Shown in pieces: positions 55,024-62,526 of a stretch of DNA of 64,000 nt. A program made the position numbers and the translations under genes. The notes beneath the pieces were generated by a model. The model had not been told where the DNA came from. It did no database searches and saw only the letters and a program-made list of their open reading frames with translations. Position 1 is the stretch's first letter, and every line of letters begins with the position of its first letter. Origin of the DNA: Sphingobacterium thalpophilum (GTDB lineage: Bacteria > Bacteroidota > Bacteroidia > Sphingobacteriales > Sphingobacteriaceae); NCBI RefSeq assembly GCF_038396785.1, contig NZ_CP151087.1:5146001-5210000 (forward strand), written 5' to 3'.

Positions 55024-56007
55024 ATGAACAATATACCTCAAAATATGGGGCATAACTCCGATTTAATGACAGATACATTAGCCCTGAATAGCCACAGCTG
55101 GTACAGATCGCTCAAAGCTGTAGCCCTCTTATACCATTGGCAATTGATTCGGGATGCAGGGGGGCTTATCCGTTCCCTGCGGATACATCAGGAATGGTCC
55201 AATCAGCAGCATTATCAGGTAGATGACAATTTATTAGCGCAGCTGATCAAAGCCTGGCCTGGGAACGATCCGGGGCCTCGCATCTGGGCCTGCTTACATA
55301 TTGGTCCATATGGCCTGATCGCAAGGGCATTGATGCTGCTGGGGCATAAGCTGGCCATATTATTGCGTTCCGATGTCTTTGAAGCGCAGGGACAGATTTA
55401 CAGGAAGCAGTTCCGGCTCTCCTTTGGCCGGGAAGCGACCGAGAATGAATTAATCTTCATTCGTGCTGATCAGGGCAATCCGCTCTTAAAGCTCAGGGAA
55501 GTGCTTCGGAAAAACTACCACCTGATTTTCTTTATCGATGGGCAGCTTAGTGCTGGTCAGGCCTCAAAGGGATGGGTACCGGTCAGACTGCATAAATCGG
55601 AGCTGCTTTTACGTGAGGGGATCGCTGCGTTAAGCTTTTGGACTAAGGTACCAATCAGAGCTGCCATCATGACAATGGTAGATGGGCAAATTACCCTTCG
55701 GTTTGGAGAGGAAGGACGATATGTGAACAATAGGTCCGACTACCAACCTGCAACGCAGTATATCCTTGATCTTGTGGGGGAGCTTGCTGCCGAAGAATTG
55801 ATCCAATGGGAATGCCTGCCGGCAGTCTTTGATCATGAGCTGCTGATAAAGCAGGAGCAGATGCCTTTACAACACCTTTGGCTACCGTTTGTTGTGCAGG
55901 AAAAAAGAATGCTCTTTGATCTGGCGACTGGTCGTTCGGTGGTTATTGGAACCAAGGAATTTGAAATAGCCTGTCAAAAATTTAGAAAGATATGGTTGAA
56001 TGTTTAA
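55024..56007 (+). CDS. LpxL/HtrB-like lysophospholipid acyltransferase homologue (divergent)
   Basis: 327 residues. The layout resembles the lipid A lauroyl acyltransferase family: WACLHIGPYGLIARALMLLGHKLAILLRSD in place of the usual H-x4-D/E block, and FFIDGQLSAGQASKGWVPVRL then LREGIAALSFWTKVPIRAA in the positions of the second and third blocks. The usual catalytic Glu after His (HFGNWE) is replaced (HIGPYG), so activity on lipid A is doubtful. No membrane helix is obvious. Followed by a LytS-like kinase gene after 112 bases, on the same strand. It might modify a small molecule or peptide, but this is open. Confidence 0.55.
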   Translation: MNNIPQNMGHNSDLMTDTLALNSHSWYRSLKAVALLYHWQLIRDAGGLIRSLRIHQEWSNQQHYQVDDNLLAQLIKAWPGNDPGPRIWACLHIGPYGLIARALMLLGHKLAILLRSDVFEAQGQIYRKQFRLSFGREATENELIFIRADQGNPLLKLREVLRKNYHLIFFIDGQLSAGQASKGWVPVRLHKSELLLREGIAALSFWTKVPIRAAIMTMVDGQITLRFGEEGRYVNNRSDYQPATQYILDLVGELAAEELIQWECLPAVFDHELLIKQEQMPLQHLWLPFVVQEKRMLFDLATGRSVVIGTKEFEIACQKFRKIWLNV

Positions 56008-56119
56008 ACGTGTTTTTTTGACTGAGGTTGTATAAATCTTCTTTAATTGATAAATTGTCTCTTCAAATAATTTATTTATTAAAATAAGGATTTGTTTTTT
56101 CTTATTACCTAAACCAATT

Positions 56120-57151
56120 ATGATCAAGGACAGTATTCTTAAACCATTATCAGCGCGATTTCACTTTATTTTTTGGGGTGGCTATTTTGCCTGGATTAGC
56201 CTAGTTAATATCTATAAATTCGGCTGGTGGCATGTATGTGTTATCATACTAATGATTCCCTTTATGTTGGGCATTAGCTATACCAATCGAGCTTGGTTGC
56301 GACGTGCGCTATTTAGGCGTTTTACCTTGCAACGGATGGGCATCATGATCGGTTATTTTTTGCTGACAGCCCTGGCAGTTTTTCTGCTGCTATATCAATT
56401 TCCGACAGAGCTTAGCCGGAAAGTACTCAAAAACCCCAAATTGTTCAGAGCGGTAGACTTTGGAATCGACGTATTTACTTTCTATGTGACTTTTGTGCTC
56501 AAAGGCATTTTAATTCTGGCTATTGAGATCATTTACAATCTCAGTGCAGGTCTTTTCAGGCATTTGGGATGGAAAAGAATACATTCTCTAGAAAGTCTGA
56601 AAGCAAGGCTTTTTCGTAACTGGGCCGTTCATTTCATGGGCAATCTGACACAGAGCTTTACCCGTCTGGTACGAAAGCGACCTGCAGTTCTGACCCGAAT
56701 AGAACTGTTCTTTGGTCTGGAAGCCTATGCTATGCGAACGATGAACTTTAGACAGCATATATCGGGAAAATTGGAAGATGAGCTCTTTTATCTGAAGCAG
56801 CTGATGCGCCTGTATGGTGAGCATCACATTCATCTGCAGTCGGATATTCAGGACTGGAACCATCCGATTATTCCCATGATGCTATTGAGCCTGTATAAAA
56901 ATATGGTCAAACACGGCGATTATAGCGACAGCTCTTTTGAAAGTATTATTTATGTGTTTAGTGATATGGAGAGGGTATCAATAAGTTGTACCAATAAGGT
57001 TTCATCACAGTCTGCCTGGATATTTGAAGAAGGAGGCACTGGTTTAGAACAATTGACAAAATTGCTCCGTCTGGAATACGGCGAAGCATTTTCCTTGATA
57101 AAACAAATGGCTGACGGCATATTTTACTTGAACTTGGATATAAATTTTTAA
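56120..57151 (+). CDS. LytS-like sensor histidine kinase with degenerate motifs
   Basis: 343 residues. Four membrane helices (about 12-30, 37-55, 75-95, 115-140), then a His-kinase region: HFMGNLTQSF (His171) in place of the usual PHFLFNSLN, and PMMLLSLYKNMVKHGDYSD in place of the LVENAIKHG N-box, with Glu replaced by Lys. The G-rich ATP lid is reduced to EEGGTGLEQLTKLL. The protein has the architecture of LytS/YehU-type kinases but may be a poor kinase or a signalling scaffold. Its stop is one base before the LytTR response regulator, its obvious partner. Confidence 0.75.
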   Translation: MIKDSILKPLSARFHFIFWGGYFAWISLVNIYKFGWWHVCVIILMIPFMLGISYTNRAWLRRALFRRFTLQRMGIMIGYFLLTALAVFLLLYQFPTELSRKVLKNPKLFRAVDFGIDVFTFYVTFVLKGILILAIEIIYNLSAGLFRHLGWKRIHSLESLKARLFRNWAVHFMGNLTQSFTRLVRKRPAVLTRIELFFGLEAYAMRTMNFRQHISGKLEDELFYLKQLMRLYGEHHIHLQSDIQDWNHPIIPMMLLSLYKNMVKHGDYSDSSFESIIYVFSDMERVSISCTNKVSSQSAWIFEEGGTGLEQLTKLLRLEYGEAFSLIKQMADGIFYLNLDINF

Positions 57152-57152
57152 C

Positions 57153-58004
57153 ATGGATACAATAAAAAAAATATTAAAGCAGGAGGGACGGCTCCAAAAA
57201 ATCTGTGTGGGTATTGTGGATGATGATCCTGATGTTGTAGATGATCTTAAAAGATACGTAGACTTGACAGATGGTGTCGAATGTGTGTATGCGACGACCA
57301 ATCCCAAGGAAGCCTTAGTGGCCTTGCGTCGCTTAAAACTGGATATTCTATTTCTTGATATTGAGATGCCCATCGTTGGGGGACTGGATATTTTGGGGCA
57401 GCTGGAAAGTCTCAAGCGGGGCAACACGGGTATTGCAAATCTTCAGGTGATTGTTTGCAGTACGAATAGAGAAGTAGGCGACAAAATGTTTCACTACGAG
57501 GTAACCGATTATTTTCTCAAGCCCTTCGAACAGGAACGTTTTTATAAAGCTATGGACAGAGCAAAAAAGAGAATTCAGCATTATGGTTTAAATAACTTGA
57601 ATGATGATAATAAGTGCTTTTTCTATGGGGAACGGGGGGCTGTAAAAAAGAGGCTAAACTATGATGAGATCTGTTATATTGAAGCAAAAAATAATCAGAC
57701 CAGAATATGGATGAATGATAAAACTTTCGTTGAAGTCAACGAATCGTTCGGTAATATGCTCGCCCTGTTACCCAAGGCGAGTTTTGCACAGGTACACCGA
57801 AGTGTTGCGGTTTCTCTCAAGCACGTGCTGGGGGTGACTGCCCATCATGTATTCCTTCCTGATATAGAAATAAACCGCGGCGAAAAGGGAAAATACCAAT
57901 ATTTTGACCAGTGGATTGAGCAAAATTCCATTAGTGGTAAGTTTCAGATACATGGTATCGTCAGAGAGGGAAAAGAGATGACGAACACGAGTCAAAGGAT
58001 GTAA
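57153..58004 (+). CDS. LytTR-family response regulator
   Basis: 283 residues. The receiver domain has acidic residues IVDDDPDV at the N-terminus, the phospho-accepting Asp69 in ILFLDIEMPIVGGLDIL and Lys in YFLKPFEQ. The LytTR DNA-binding domain follows (CYIEAKNNQTRIWM, FAQVHRSVAVSLKHV, IEINRGEKGKYQYFDQW). It is coupled to the LytS-like gene (1-base gap). LytSR-type systems in other bacteria control holin-like genes and autolysis; here a holin/endolysin/spanin-like cassette lies 2 kb downstream on the same strand, a suggestive link (inference). Confidence 0.9.
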   Translation: MDTIKKILKQEGRLQKICVGIVDDDPDVVDDLKRYVDLTDGVECVYATTNPKEALVALRRLKLDILFLDIEMPIVGGLDILGQLESLKRGNTGIANLQVIVCSTNREVGDKMFHYEVTDYFLKPFEQERFYKAMDRAKKRIQHYGLNNLNDDNKCFFYGERGAVKKRLNYDEICYIEAKNNQTRIWMNDKTFVEVNESFGNMLALLPKASFAQVHRSVAVSLKHVLGVTAHHVFLPDIEINRGEKGKYQYFDQWIEQNSISGKFQIHGIVREGKEMTNTSQRM

Positions 58005-58020
58005 TGTTAATACTGATTTT

Positions 58021-58326
58021 ATGAAGATAATTTTGAATAAAACACGAAAAAATACACATAAAGGGAATGATGCTACTATATTGTTTGCCCTCCATATGCT
58101 GTACAGCAAATTGCAAAAAATGCAAATCAAGAATGAAATCCCTGATGAAGGCGCTGCGGTCTGGTGGGATGCGGCTTACGTACAGGAATTTGTCGGTATC
58201 AGCGAGAGAACCTTATACCGATACCAGCATAAGGGGATGCTCGGAACGGTACGTAAGGAAAATGGCAAACGCCTGTTTTTGCAGACCAGCGTAGAACGGT
58301 TTAAACGTGCCTACTGGAATCTGTAA
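58021..58326 (+). CDS. Small helix-turn-helix protein (MerR/excisionase-like)
   Basis: 101 residues. The C-terminal half is a helix-turn-helix_17-type domain: WWDAAYVQEFVGISERTLYRYQHKGMLGTVRKENGKRLFLQTS. The N-terminal 45 residues are basic and helical. It follows the LytTR gene by 16 bases, so it is probably co-transcribed. Such proteins bind DNA as small regulators or recombination directionality factors; there is no integrase nearby, so regulation is more likely. Confidence 0.8.
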   Translation: MKIILNKTRKNTHKGNDATILFALHMLYSKLQKMQIKNEIPDEGAAVWWDAAYVQEFVGISERTLYRYQHKGMLGTVRKENGKRLFLQTSVERFKRAYWNL

Positions 58327-58772
58327 ATCCAGGATGGATTGAGATTATTTTTGGGGTCTTTCGTTTTCGGAGGACCTTTTTATTTTGTCTTTCGGAGCAA
58401 TACCTGACCAACACCTTCCCATCTTCAACCTTTCGCCTACCTTTGTTCGACCGTTCCTTGGGTTTTCTTCGGGTGGCCATCGGGATCTGTTCGGGTGTGA
58501 CTCGAAGCGGACCGCATGAAAACTGCTGGAAAGCCCGAGCAGGGCCGGGACTTGCTTGGGTGTTGGTCGGGTGCAAGTGTATAAAGAGGATGGTATATGG
58601 GGGCTGTCCTGCCAGCTCCCTGCCTAATTACCGAACTGCTCCTGCCAATGTTCTGTCAGTCTTTTTGTTGCTGTATGTTTTTGTTTTTTAAGTTTTTACG
58701 TTTGTGGTGTCAGGCTTAAATACCGGTATGTCTTAGCCACTGACAAGGGTTTAATTTTTAAAAAACAGAAAA
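58327..58772. other. 446-base gap with spaced TCGGGTG repeats
   Basis: No convincing gene. The motif TTCGGGTG or TCGGGTG recurs (58467, 58492 and 58567 regions) in a locally GC-rich stretch from about 58440 to 58580. Similar CGGGT-rich tracts stand before DUF6266 genes in related genomes as far as I recall. The last 90 bases before 58773 should contain the promoter of the DUF6266 operon. Confidence 0.4.
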
Positions 58773-59417
58773 ATGGGAACAATAGTAAATGGAATAAACG
58801 GAGGTATAAGCGGTAAGACCGGCTCCGTGATAGGCTCCAGCTGGAAGAGTATCAACTACCTCAAAGGGCTTTATAAAAAGAGTAATAAACCGGCTAGTCA
58901 GGAGCAGCTGATCACGCAGGCAAAGTTCAAATTGCTGATGCGTTTTTTAATGCCCATCAATTCGTACCTGCAGGTCGGATTCGGACAGAAAAAAGCCGAT
59001 CGGCAGACACCCCTCAATGCTGCGTTTCAGTTTAATCTGCCTTTGGCTATCCAGGGTACTTATCCGGGTTTTACACTGGACTATAGTAAAATCCGAATTG
59101 CCGACGGAGCTTTTTTTCTGGGGCCGCCCCAAGGTGCGTCTTTCGCCGATGAAGAGATGACGGTCACCTGGGATTCGAACAACAATGACATCTACGGCTC
59201 AGCAGACGATGACGGTGTGTACATCATCGGGTATCATCCCGAACAGGATGAGTTTTTGGCACCCTCTATCGTGCCAACCCGCCAGGTAGGTACCACGACT
59301 TTTGTAGTGCCTGCACATTTGCTCGGTGGCTCGGCGCATCTGTGGATCTTTATGGCCGACCGCAAGAAAAAGCGCGTATCCAAAAGTAGTTATTTGGGGC
59401 TGATACAGCTCATTTAG
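58773..59417 (+). CDS. DUF6266-family protein
   Basis: 214 residues, a family confined to Bacteroidota. N-terminal signature GINGGISGKTGSVIGSSWKSINYLKGLYKKS and ALNAAFQFNL-like PLNAAFQFNLPLAIQG, then a beta-rich C-terminal domain (MTVTWDSNN, VYIIGYHPEQDEF, SSYLGLIQLI). There is no signal peptide. The function is unknown. It heads a same-strand row: a second DUF6266-like gene, a 3-TM protein, a cysteine amidase and a spanin-like lipoprotein, which would make it a candidate cargo of lysis-type release (inference). Confidence 0.85.
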   Translation: MGTIVNGINGGISGKTGSVIGSSWKSINYLKGLYKKSNKPASQEQLITQAKFKLLMRFLMPINSYLQVGFGQKKADRQTPLNAAFQFNLPLAIQGTYPGFTLDYSKIRIADGAFFLGPPQGASFADEEMTVTWDSNNNDIYGSADDDGVYIIGYHPEQDEFLAPSIVPTRQVGTTTFVVPAHLLGGSAHLWIFMADRKKKRVSKSSYLGLIQLI

Positions 59418-59474
59418 TTATTCATAGGGAATATCGTCCGCTATGGATGATATTCCCCTCTATTTTTTTCTATT

Positions 59475-60023
59475 ATGAAGAAAAAATCAAATAAGAAACG
59501 GTCTGCTGCCCAACTTGACCAGCAGAAACGTTTTGCGCTGGCAATGAGTTTTTTGTCACCGCTGAAATCGATTCTGGCTGATGGATATAAATTTCTAGCC
59601 AAACGAAAAAAAAGACTCGTATATCCCTTTAACCTCGCCCTTTCACATGTGCTTAACATGGCCATTGCTGAAGAGGAAGAGGGGCCTTTTGTGGATCCCG
59701 AAAAAGTATGGCTCAGCGACGGTACGTTGCCTGGGGTGTTGGTCTCAGATATAGTCGAGGAAACTGGGCGGATACTGGTCAGTTACGATAGTTTTTCCTC
59801 CTTTTGTGCCTGGGATGATCATGTCAAACTGATCGCATATCAGGTGAAAGAAGGTGTGGCGATACGAAGTCAGCGCCTAGCCTTGCGCAGCGAGAAACAG
59901 GTCGCCTTGGATATCCCTCCTTCACTGCTCGGAAAAGAGCTCTTGCTTTATATTGTCTGCTGCGAAAGAGATGGTATAAAGTATGCACGGAGCCAGTATC
60001 TAGGGACTTATCTGATTAAATAA
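59475..60023 (+). CDS. Second DUF6266-like protein, shortened N-terminus
   Basis: 182 residues, paralogous to the preceding protein: QKRFALAMSFLSPLKSILADGYKFLAKRKKRLVYPFNLALSH parallels its KFKLLMRFLMPINSYLQVGF region, and the C-terminal ILVSYDSFSSF / SQYLGTYLIK parallels VTWDSNNN / SSYLGLIQLI. The glycine-rich GGISGKTG segment is replaced by a basic, lysine-rich start (MKKKSNKKRSAAQLDQ). No signal peptide. The next gene starts 17 bases downstream. Confidence 0.75.
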   Translation: MKKKSNKKRSAAQLDQQKRFALAMSFLSPLKSILADGYKFLAKRKKRLVYPFNLALSHVLNMAIAEEEEGPFVDPEKVWLSDGTLPGVLVSDIVEETGRILVSYDSFSSFCAWDDHVKLIAYQVKEGVAIRSQRLALRSEKQVALDIPPSLLGKELLLYIVCCERDGIKYARSQYLGTYLIK

Positions 60024-60040
60024 TTTTTTAAAAAAGTAAA

Positions 60041-60427
60041 ATGGAATATGTACAAAAACAAATGGTCTCCGATATCGAAGATATCTATTGGCCTTTAACG
60101 GGAAGGCAGCTGCTTGGCATCGTACTGGCCTGTCTTCTTTTATTTTTTATTTTATCGGGATTCTTGCTACAAGCAATCGATCCGACAGCTGGGGTATTGG
60201 ATCTTGGTACCCTCTCCGTGCTGCTCTTTGGTATACTTGCTGGTCTAGCGGCTATTTATTGCTGCTTTTGGCTTCAGGAAATGCTTTGGCAGCCTTTTAA
60301 GTTTTTCCGTCAGGAATTTAGTCTTCACTTTAATCAATTGACCTCATGGCAACAATGCATTATCTATTTTTCGGTATTCTTTCTATCGCTATTCTCTTTC
60401 CTGGCCGTGCTCGCAATGCTGCTGTAA
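60041..60427 (+). CDS. Holin-like protein with three membrane helices
   Basis: 128 residues, three strong hydrophobic segments (LLGIVLACLLLFFILSGFLL at 24-46, LSVLLFGILAGLAAIYCCFWL at 57-77, IIYFSVFFLSLFSFLAVLAMLL at 106-128) with short, charged loops. This is the size and topology of class I holins, though there is no sequence family I recognise. Its last 82 bases overlap the longest form of the following amidase gene, the kind of overlap seen between holin and endolysin genes in phages. A role in opening the inner membrane is inferred from context. Confidence 0.6.
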   Translation: MEYVQKQMVSDIEDIYWPLTGRQLLGIVLACLLLFFILSGFLLQAIDPTAGVLDLGTLSVLLFGILAGLAAIYCCFWLQEMLWQPFKFFRQEFSLHFNQLTSWQQCIIYFSVFFLSLFSFLAVLAMLL

Positions 60428-60960
60428 TGGAGCGGAAATTGTCGGGAAATTATGCTGAGCTCCAACGCAGTAGTCCTGTTGCAGCGTATGTTGATGGCCT
60501 AGCAGCGGATTATCACGCCGCATGGAGTATACGTCAACGCATTGTTGATACCGCTTTACAGGAGATTGGCGTACAGGAAGCCACAGGCAACAACGATGGT
60601 GTGCAGGTTGAAGCCTATCTTCGCTACGTGGGCCTTGGAAAAGGATACGCCTGGTGTGCGGCTTTTGTATCCTGGTGTTATGGTCGAGCGGGACTTGCAG
60701 CACCACGCAATGCCTGGAGCCCGGCACTTTTTCCAATGACGCGCCGCTGTACGGCTGCGCAGATCGCGCAGGGTAGCATCCAACAGGCAGATCTCTTTGC
60801 GATCTATAGCTCCAGTCTCCAGCGTATCAATCATGTAGGGATTGTGCGCAAAAAGGAGGGTAATTGGATCCTGACTGTGGAAGGAAATGTGGATAATCGT
60901 GTATTGTGCAAGCGGCGTCCCTTGACTACTATTTATGCGTTTTCAAATTGGCTGGACTGA
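60346..60960 (+). CDS. Endolysin-like CHAP-type cysteine amidase
   Basis: 204 residues from the ATG at 60346, giving a signal-like N-terminus (MHYLFFGILSIAILFPGRARNA); the alternative ATG at 60427 overlaps the holin-like stop in TAATG and gives a 177-residue cytoplasmic form. The catalytic domain shows IGVQEATGNNDG, then YAWCAAFVSWCYGRAGL with the active Cys, INHVGIV with the His, and VEGNV, as in TIGR02594/CHAP-type peptidoglycan amidases of phage lysins. It would cleave the stem peptide or amide bond of peptidoglycan. It sits between a holin-like and a spanin-like gene. Confidence 0.8.
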   Translation: MATMHYLFFGILSIAILFPGRARNAAVMERKLSGNYAELQRSSPVAAYVDGLAADYHAAWSIRQRIVDTALQEIGVQEATGNNDGVQVEAYLRYVGLGKGYAWCAAFVSWCYGRAGLAAPRNAWSPALFPMTRRCTAAQIAQGSIQQADLFAIYSSSLQRINHVGIVRKKEGNWILTVEGNVDNRVLCKRRPLTTIYAFSNWLD

Positions 60961-60971
60961 AAGGAGGAAGG

Positions 60972-61418
60972 ATGAACACAAGGCTATGCCAGATGATATT
61001 TTATGGGGGACTCTTATTCTTGCTGGGCTCCTGCAAGGTCTACGAAAGTAAAAAATATCAGAAACAACAAGAAACGGATGCGCACCGGCAGTATACCGAG
61101 CAGCTCCGAACGTTATATTCTGACCATCAGGATACGCTTTCCCGCCTTTGGTACTTTTGGACGGACAGTGCTTTTCGTTTCTATCCCGATAGTGGTCTGT
61201 CTGCCCGGTCGGGAGGTTTAGTATTGCATGAGTCAGCCAAAAGAGTCAGTAAACAGGTACTGGAGCTGGCTGAAAAAAGGCAACAGGAAAAACAAAAGCA
61301 GGTCAGCCATGAAAAAAGCGGCATCCAAATGCGCTCTGCCCAGCAGGTTTGGATCATGGGCTTCGCCTTGCTCCTGTTTCTTCTTTGGCGATGGGGCCGA
61401 TCTCACCTATTGCCCTAG
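60972..61418 (+). CDS. Unimolecular-spanin-like lipoprotein
   Basis: 148 residues from the ATG at 60972, which has a real Shine-Dalgarno (AAGGAGG, 5-9 bases upstream), unusual for this phylum. Lipoprotein signal with lipobox LLGSC (Cys21) at the N-terminus, then a hydrophilic region with helical segments (YTEQLRTLYSDHQDTL, SKQVLELAEKRQQEKQKQ), and a single C-terminal membrane helix (VWIMGFALLLFLLW). Outer-membrane lipid anchor plus inner-membrane C-terminal helix is the topology of phage u-spanins, which fuse the two membranes in the last step of lysis. There is no sequence similarity I can assert; the call rests on topology and position after an endolysin-like gene. Confidence 0.6.
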   Translation: MNTRLCQMIFYGGLLFLLGSCKVYESKKYQKQQETDAHRQYTEQLRTLYSDHQDTLSRLWYFWTDSAFRFYPDSGLSARSGGLVLHESAKRVSKQVLELAEKRQQEKQKQVSHEKSGIQMRSAQQVWIMGFALLLFLLWRWGRSHLLP

Positions 61419-61472
61419 TAAGCGTGGGAAGGAGGTCTGAAGAAAAGCTTCGACAGGTACTGTTGGGCTATG

Positions 61473-61507
61473 AAGGAGACACGAAGTAAAATCGTAGTCT
61501 CCTTTTT
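61473..61507 (+). terminator. Rho-independent terminator after the lysis-like cassette
   Basis: Stem AAGGAGAC ... GTCTCCTT with an inner ACGA/TCGT pairing, followed by a short T-run. It ends the row of genes starting at 58773. Confidence 0.8.
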
Positions 61508-61607
61508 ATGTGCCGGATGAATTCCTGCTATGCATGTTTGAGAAAAATCAAAATTTGTTAATCGTTTTAAATTTTTATTAAAAAAAGCAAAACCGTTTTA
61601 GTTTTAT

Positions 61608-61615
61608 TATATTTG
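61608..61615 (+). promoter_or_regulatory. Possible -7 box in the leader of the sigma factor gene
   Basis: TATATTTG fits TAnnTTTG, about 200 bases before the sigma-factor start. No clear -33 TTTG at the usual distance. The gap 61508-61816 holds no gene. Confidence 0.25.
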
Positions 61616-61816
61616 TTCGTAACCAGATTAAGGGAGTAATCCACAAATTACTAGACACAGTGCGTGAAAGACCAACTTATAAAATATTCCTGCATCATGT
61701 AATTGTTTTTTGTGACGCTTATTAGCTTGTAAGCAAATGTTAAGATTGGAGATCAATAACCGGATATTATAAACAAATAGCAATCTTTGCTAGTAATGAA
61801 AGGGTAAAACGTGACA

Positions 61817-62422
61817 ATGTACGCACAAAAATACGACGATACTGAAGAGAAGTCTGTCTTGATCTCCCTGCGTTCTGGCTGCCAGCGTGCTTTTCGGCAG
61901 GTCTACAGTAGGTATAGCGGGCGTATTTATCTCAACATCCGTAAGATGGTCAAGTCCGAAGAAGACGCAGTCGAACTATTACAAGAAGTATTTATTAAAG
62001 TATGGGATAAACGGGAGTTGATTGATCCCGAGCAGTCTTTTCGATCTTATCTATTCCAGATCGCCAAATATACTGTCTATAATTTTATCCGGCGAAATAA
62101 CCTCGAAAAACAAGTTCAGGCATATCTTAGCCTTCACAATACAGCCTTATACAGTCACGTCGAAGAAGAACTCTATGAAAAGCAATATGAAGAATGGTTG
62201 TCTCAGACCATTGACCAGCTGCCGCCACAACGCAAATTGATCTACAAACTTTGTAAAATTGAGGGCAAAACCTACGCCGAAGTAAGCGACTTATTGAGTA
62301 TATCGACATCCACCATCAACGACCACATCGTAAAAGCTACAAAATATATCAAAGAGAAGCATGGGATCCTGGATAAATCCACATTGCTCATTATTTCTTT
62401 TATACTTCTCCAACAGCATTAA
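61817..62422 (+). CDS. ECF RNA polymerase sigma factor (FecI-like)
   Basis: 201 residues from the ATG at 61817; a GTG at 61811 is an alternative. Region 2 is clear (AFRQVYSRYSGRIYLNIRKMVKSEEDAVELLQEVFIKVWDKRELID, FRSYLFQIAKYTVYNFIRRN), as is region 4 (LPPQRKLIYKLCKIEGKTYAEVSDLLSISTSTINDHIVKATKYIKEK). It belongs to the sigma-70 family used with FecR and STN-containing SusC proteins in Bacteroidota. FecR follows after 104 bases and a SusC start is visible at the window edge. Confidence 0.92.
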   Translation: MYAQKYDDTEEKSVLISLRSGCQRAFRQVYSRYSGRIYLNIRKMVKSEEDAVELLQEVFIKVWDKRELIDPEQSFRSYLFQIAKYTVYNFIRRNNLEKQVQAYLSLHNTALYSHVEEELYEKQYEEWLSQTIDQLPPQRKLIYKLCKIEGKTYAEVSDLLSISTSTINDHIVKATKYIKEKHGILDKSTLLIISFILLQQH

Positions 62423-62526
62423 CGCATCTAATTTTCATTGCACAGAAAAAAAGTAAAATAAATTTGCAGGTAGAGCAGATGACGTTTACCGCTGAAGTGT
62501 ATTAGCTGAAAAGAGGATAACCAATT

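Noticed and set aside
58773..61418. Lysis-like genes as part of a prophage
   Set aside because: No capsid, tail, terminase or integrase genes within reach; susCD-type regulation genes begin immediately after the terminator.
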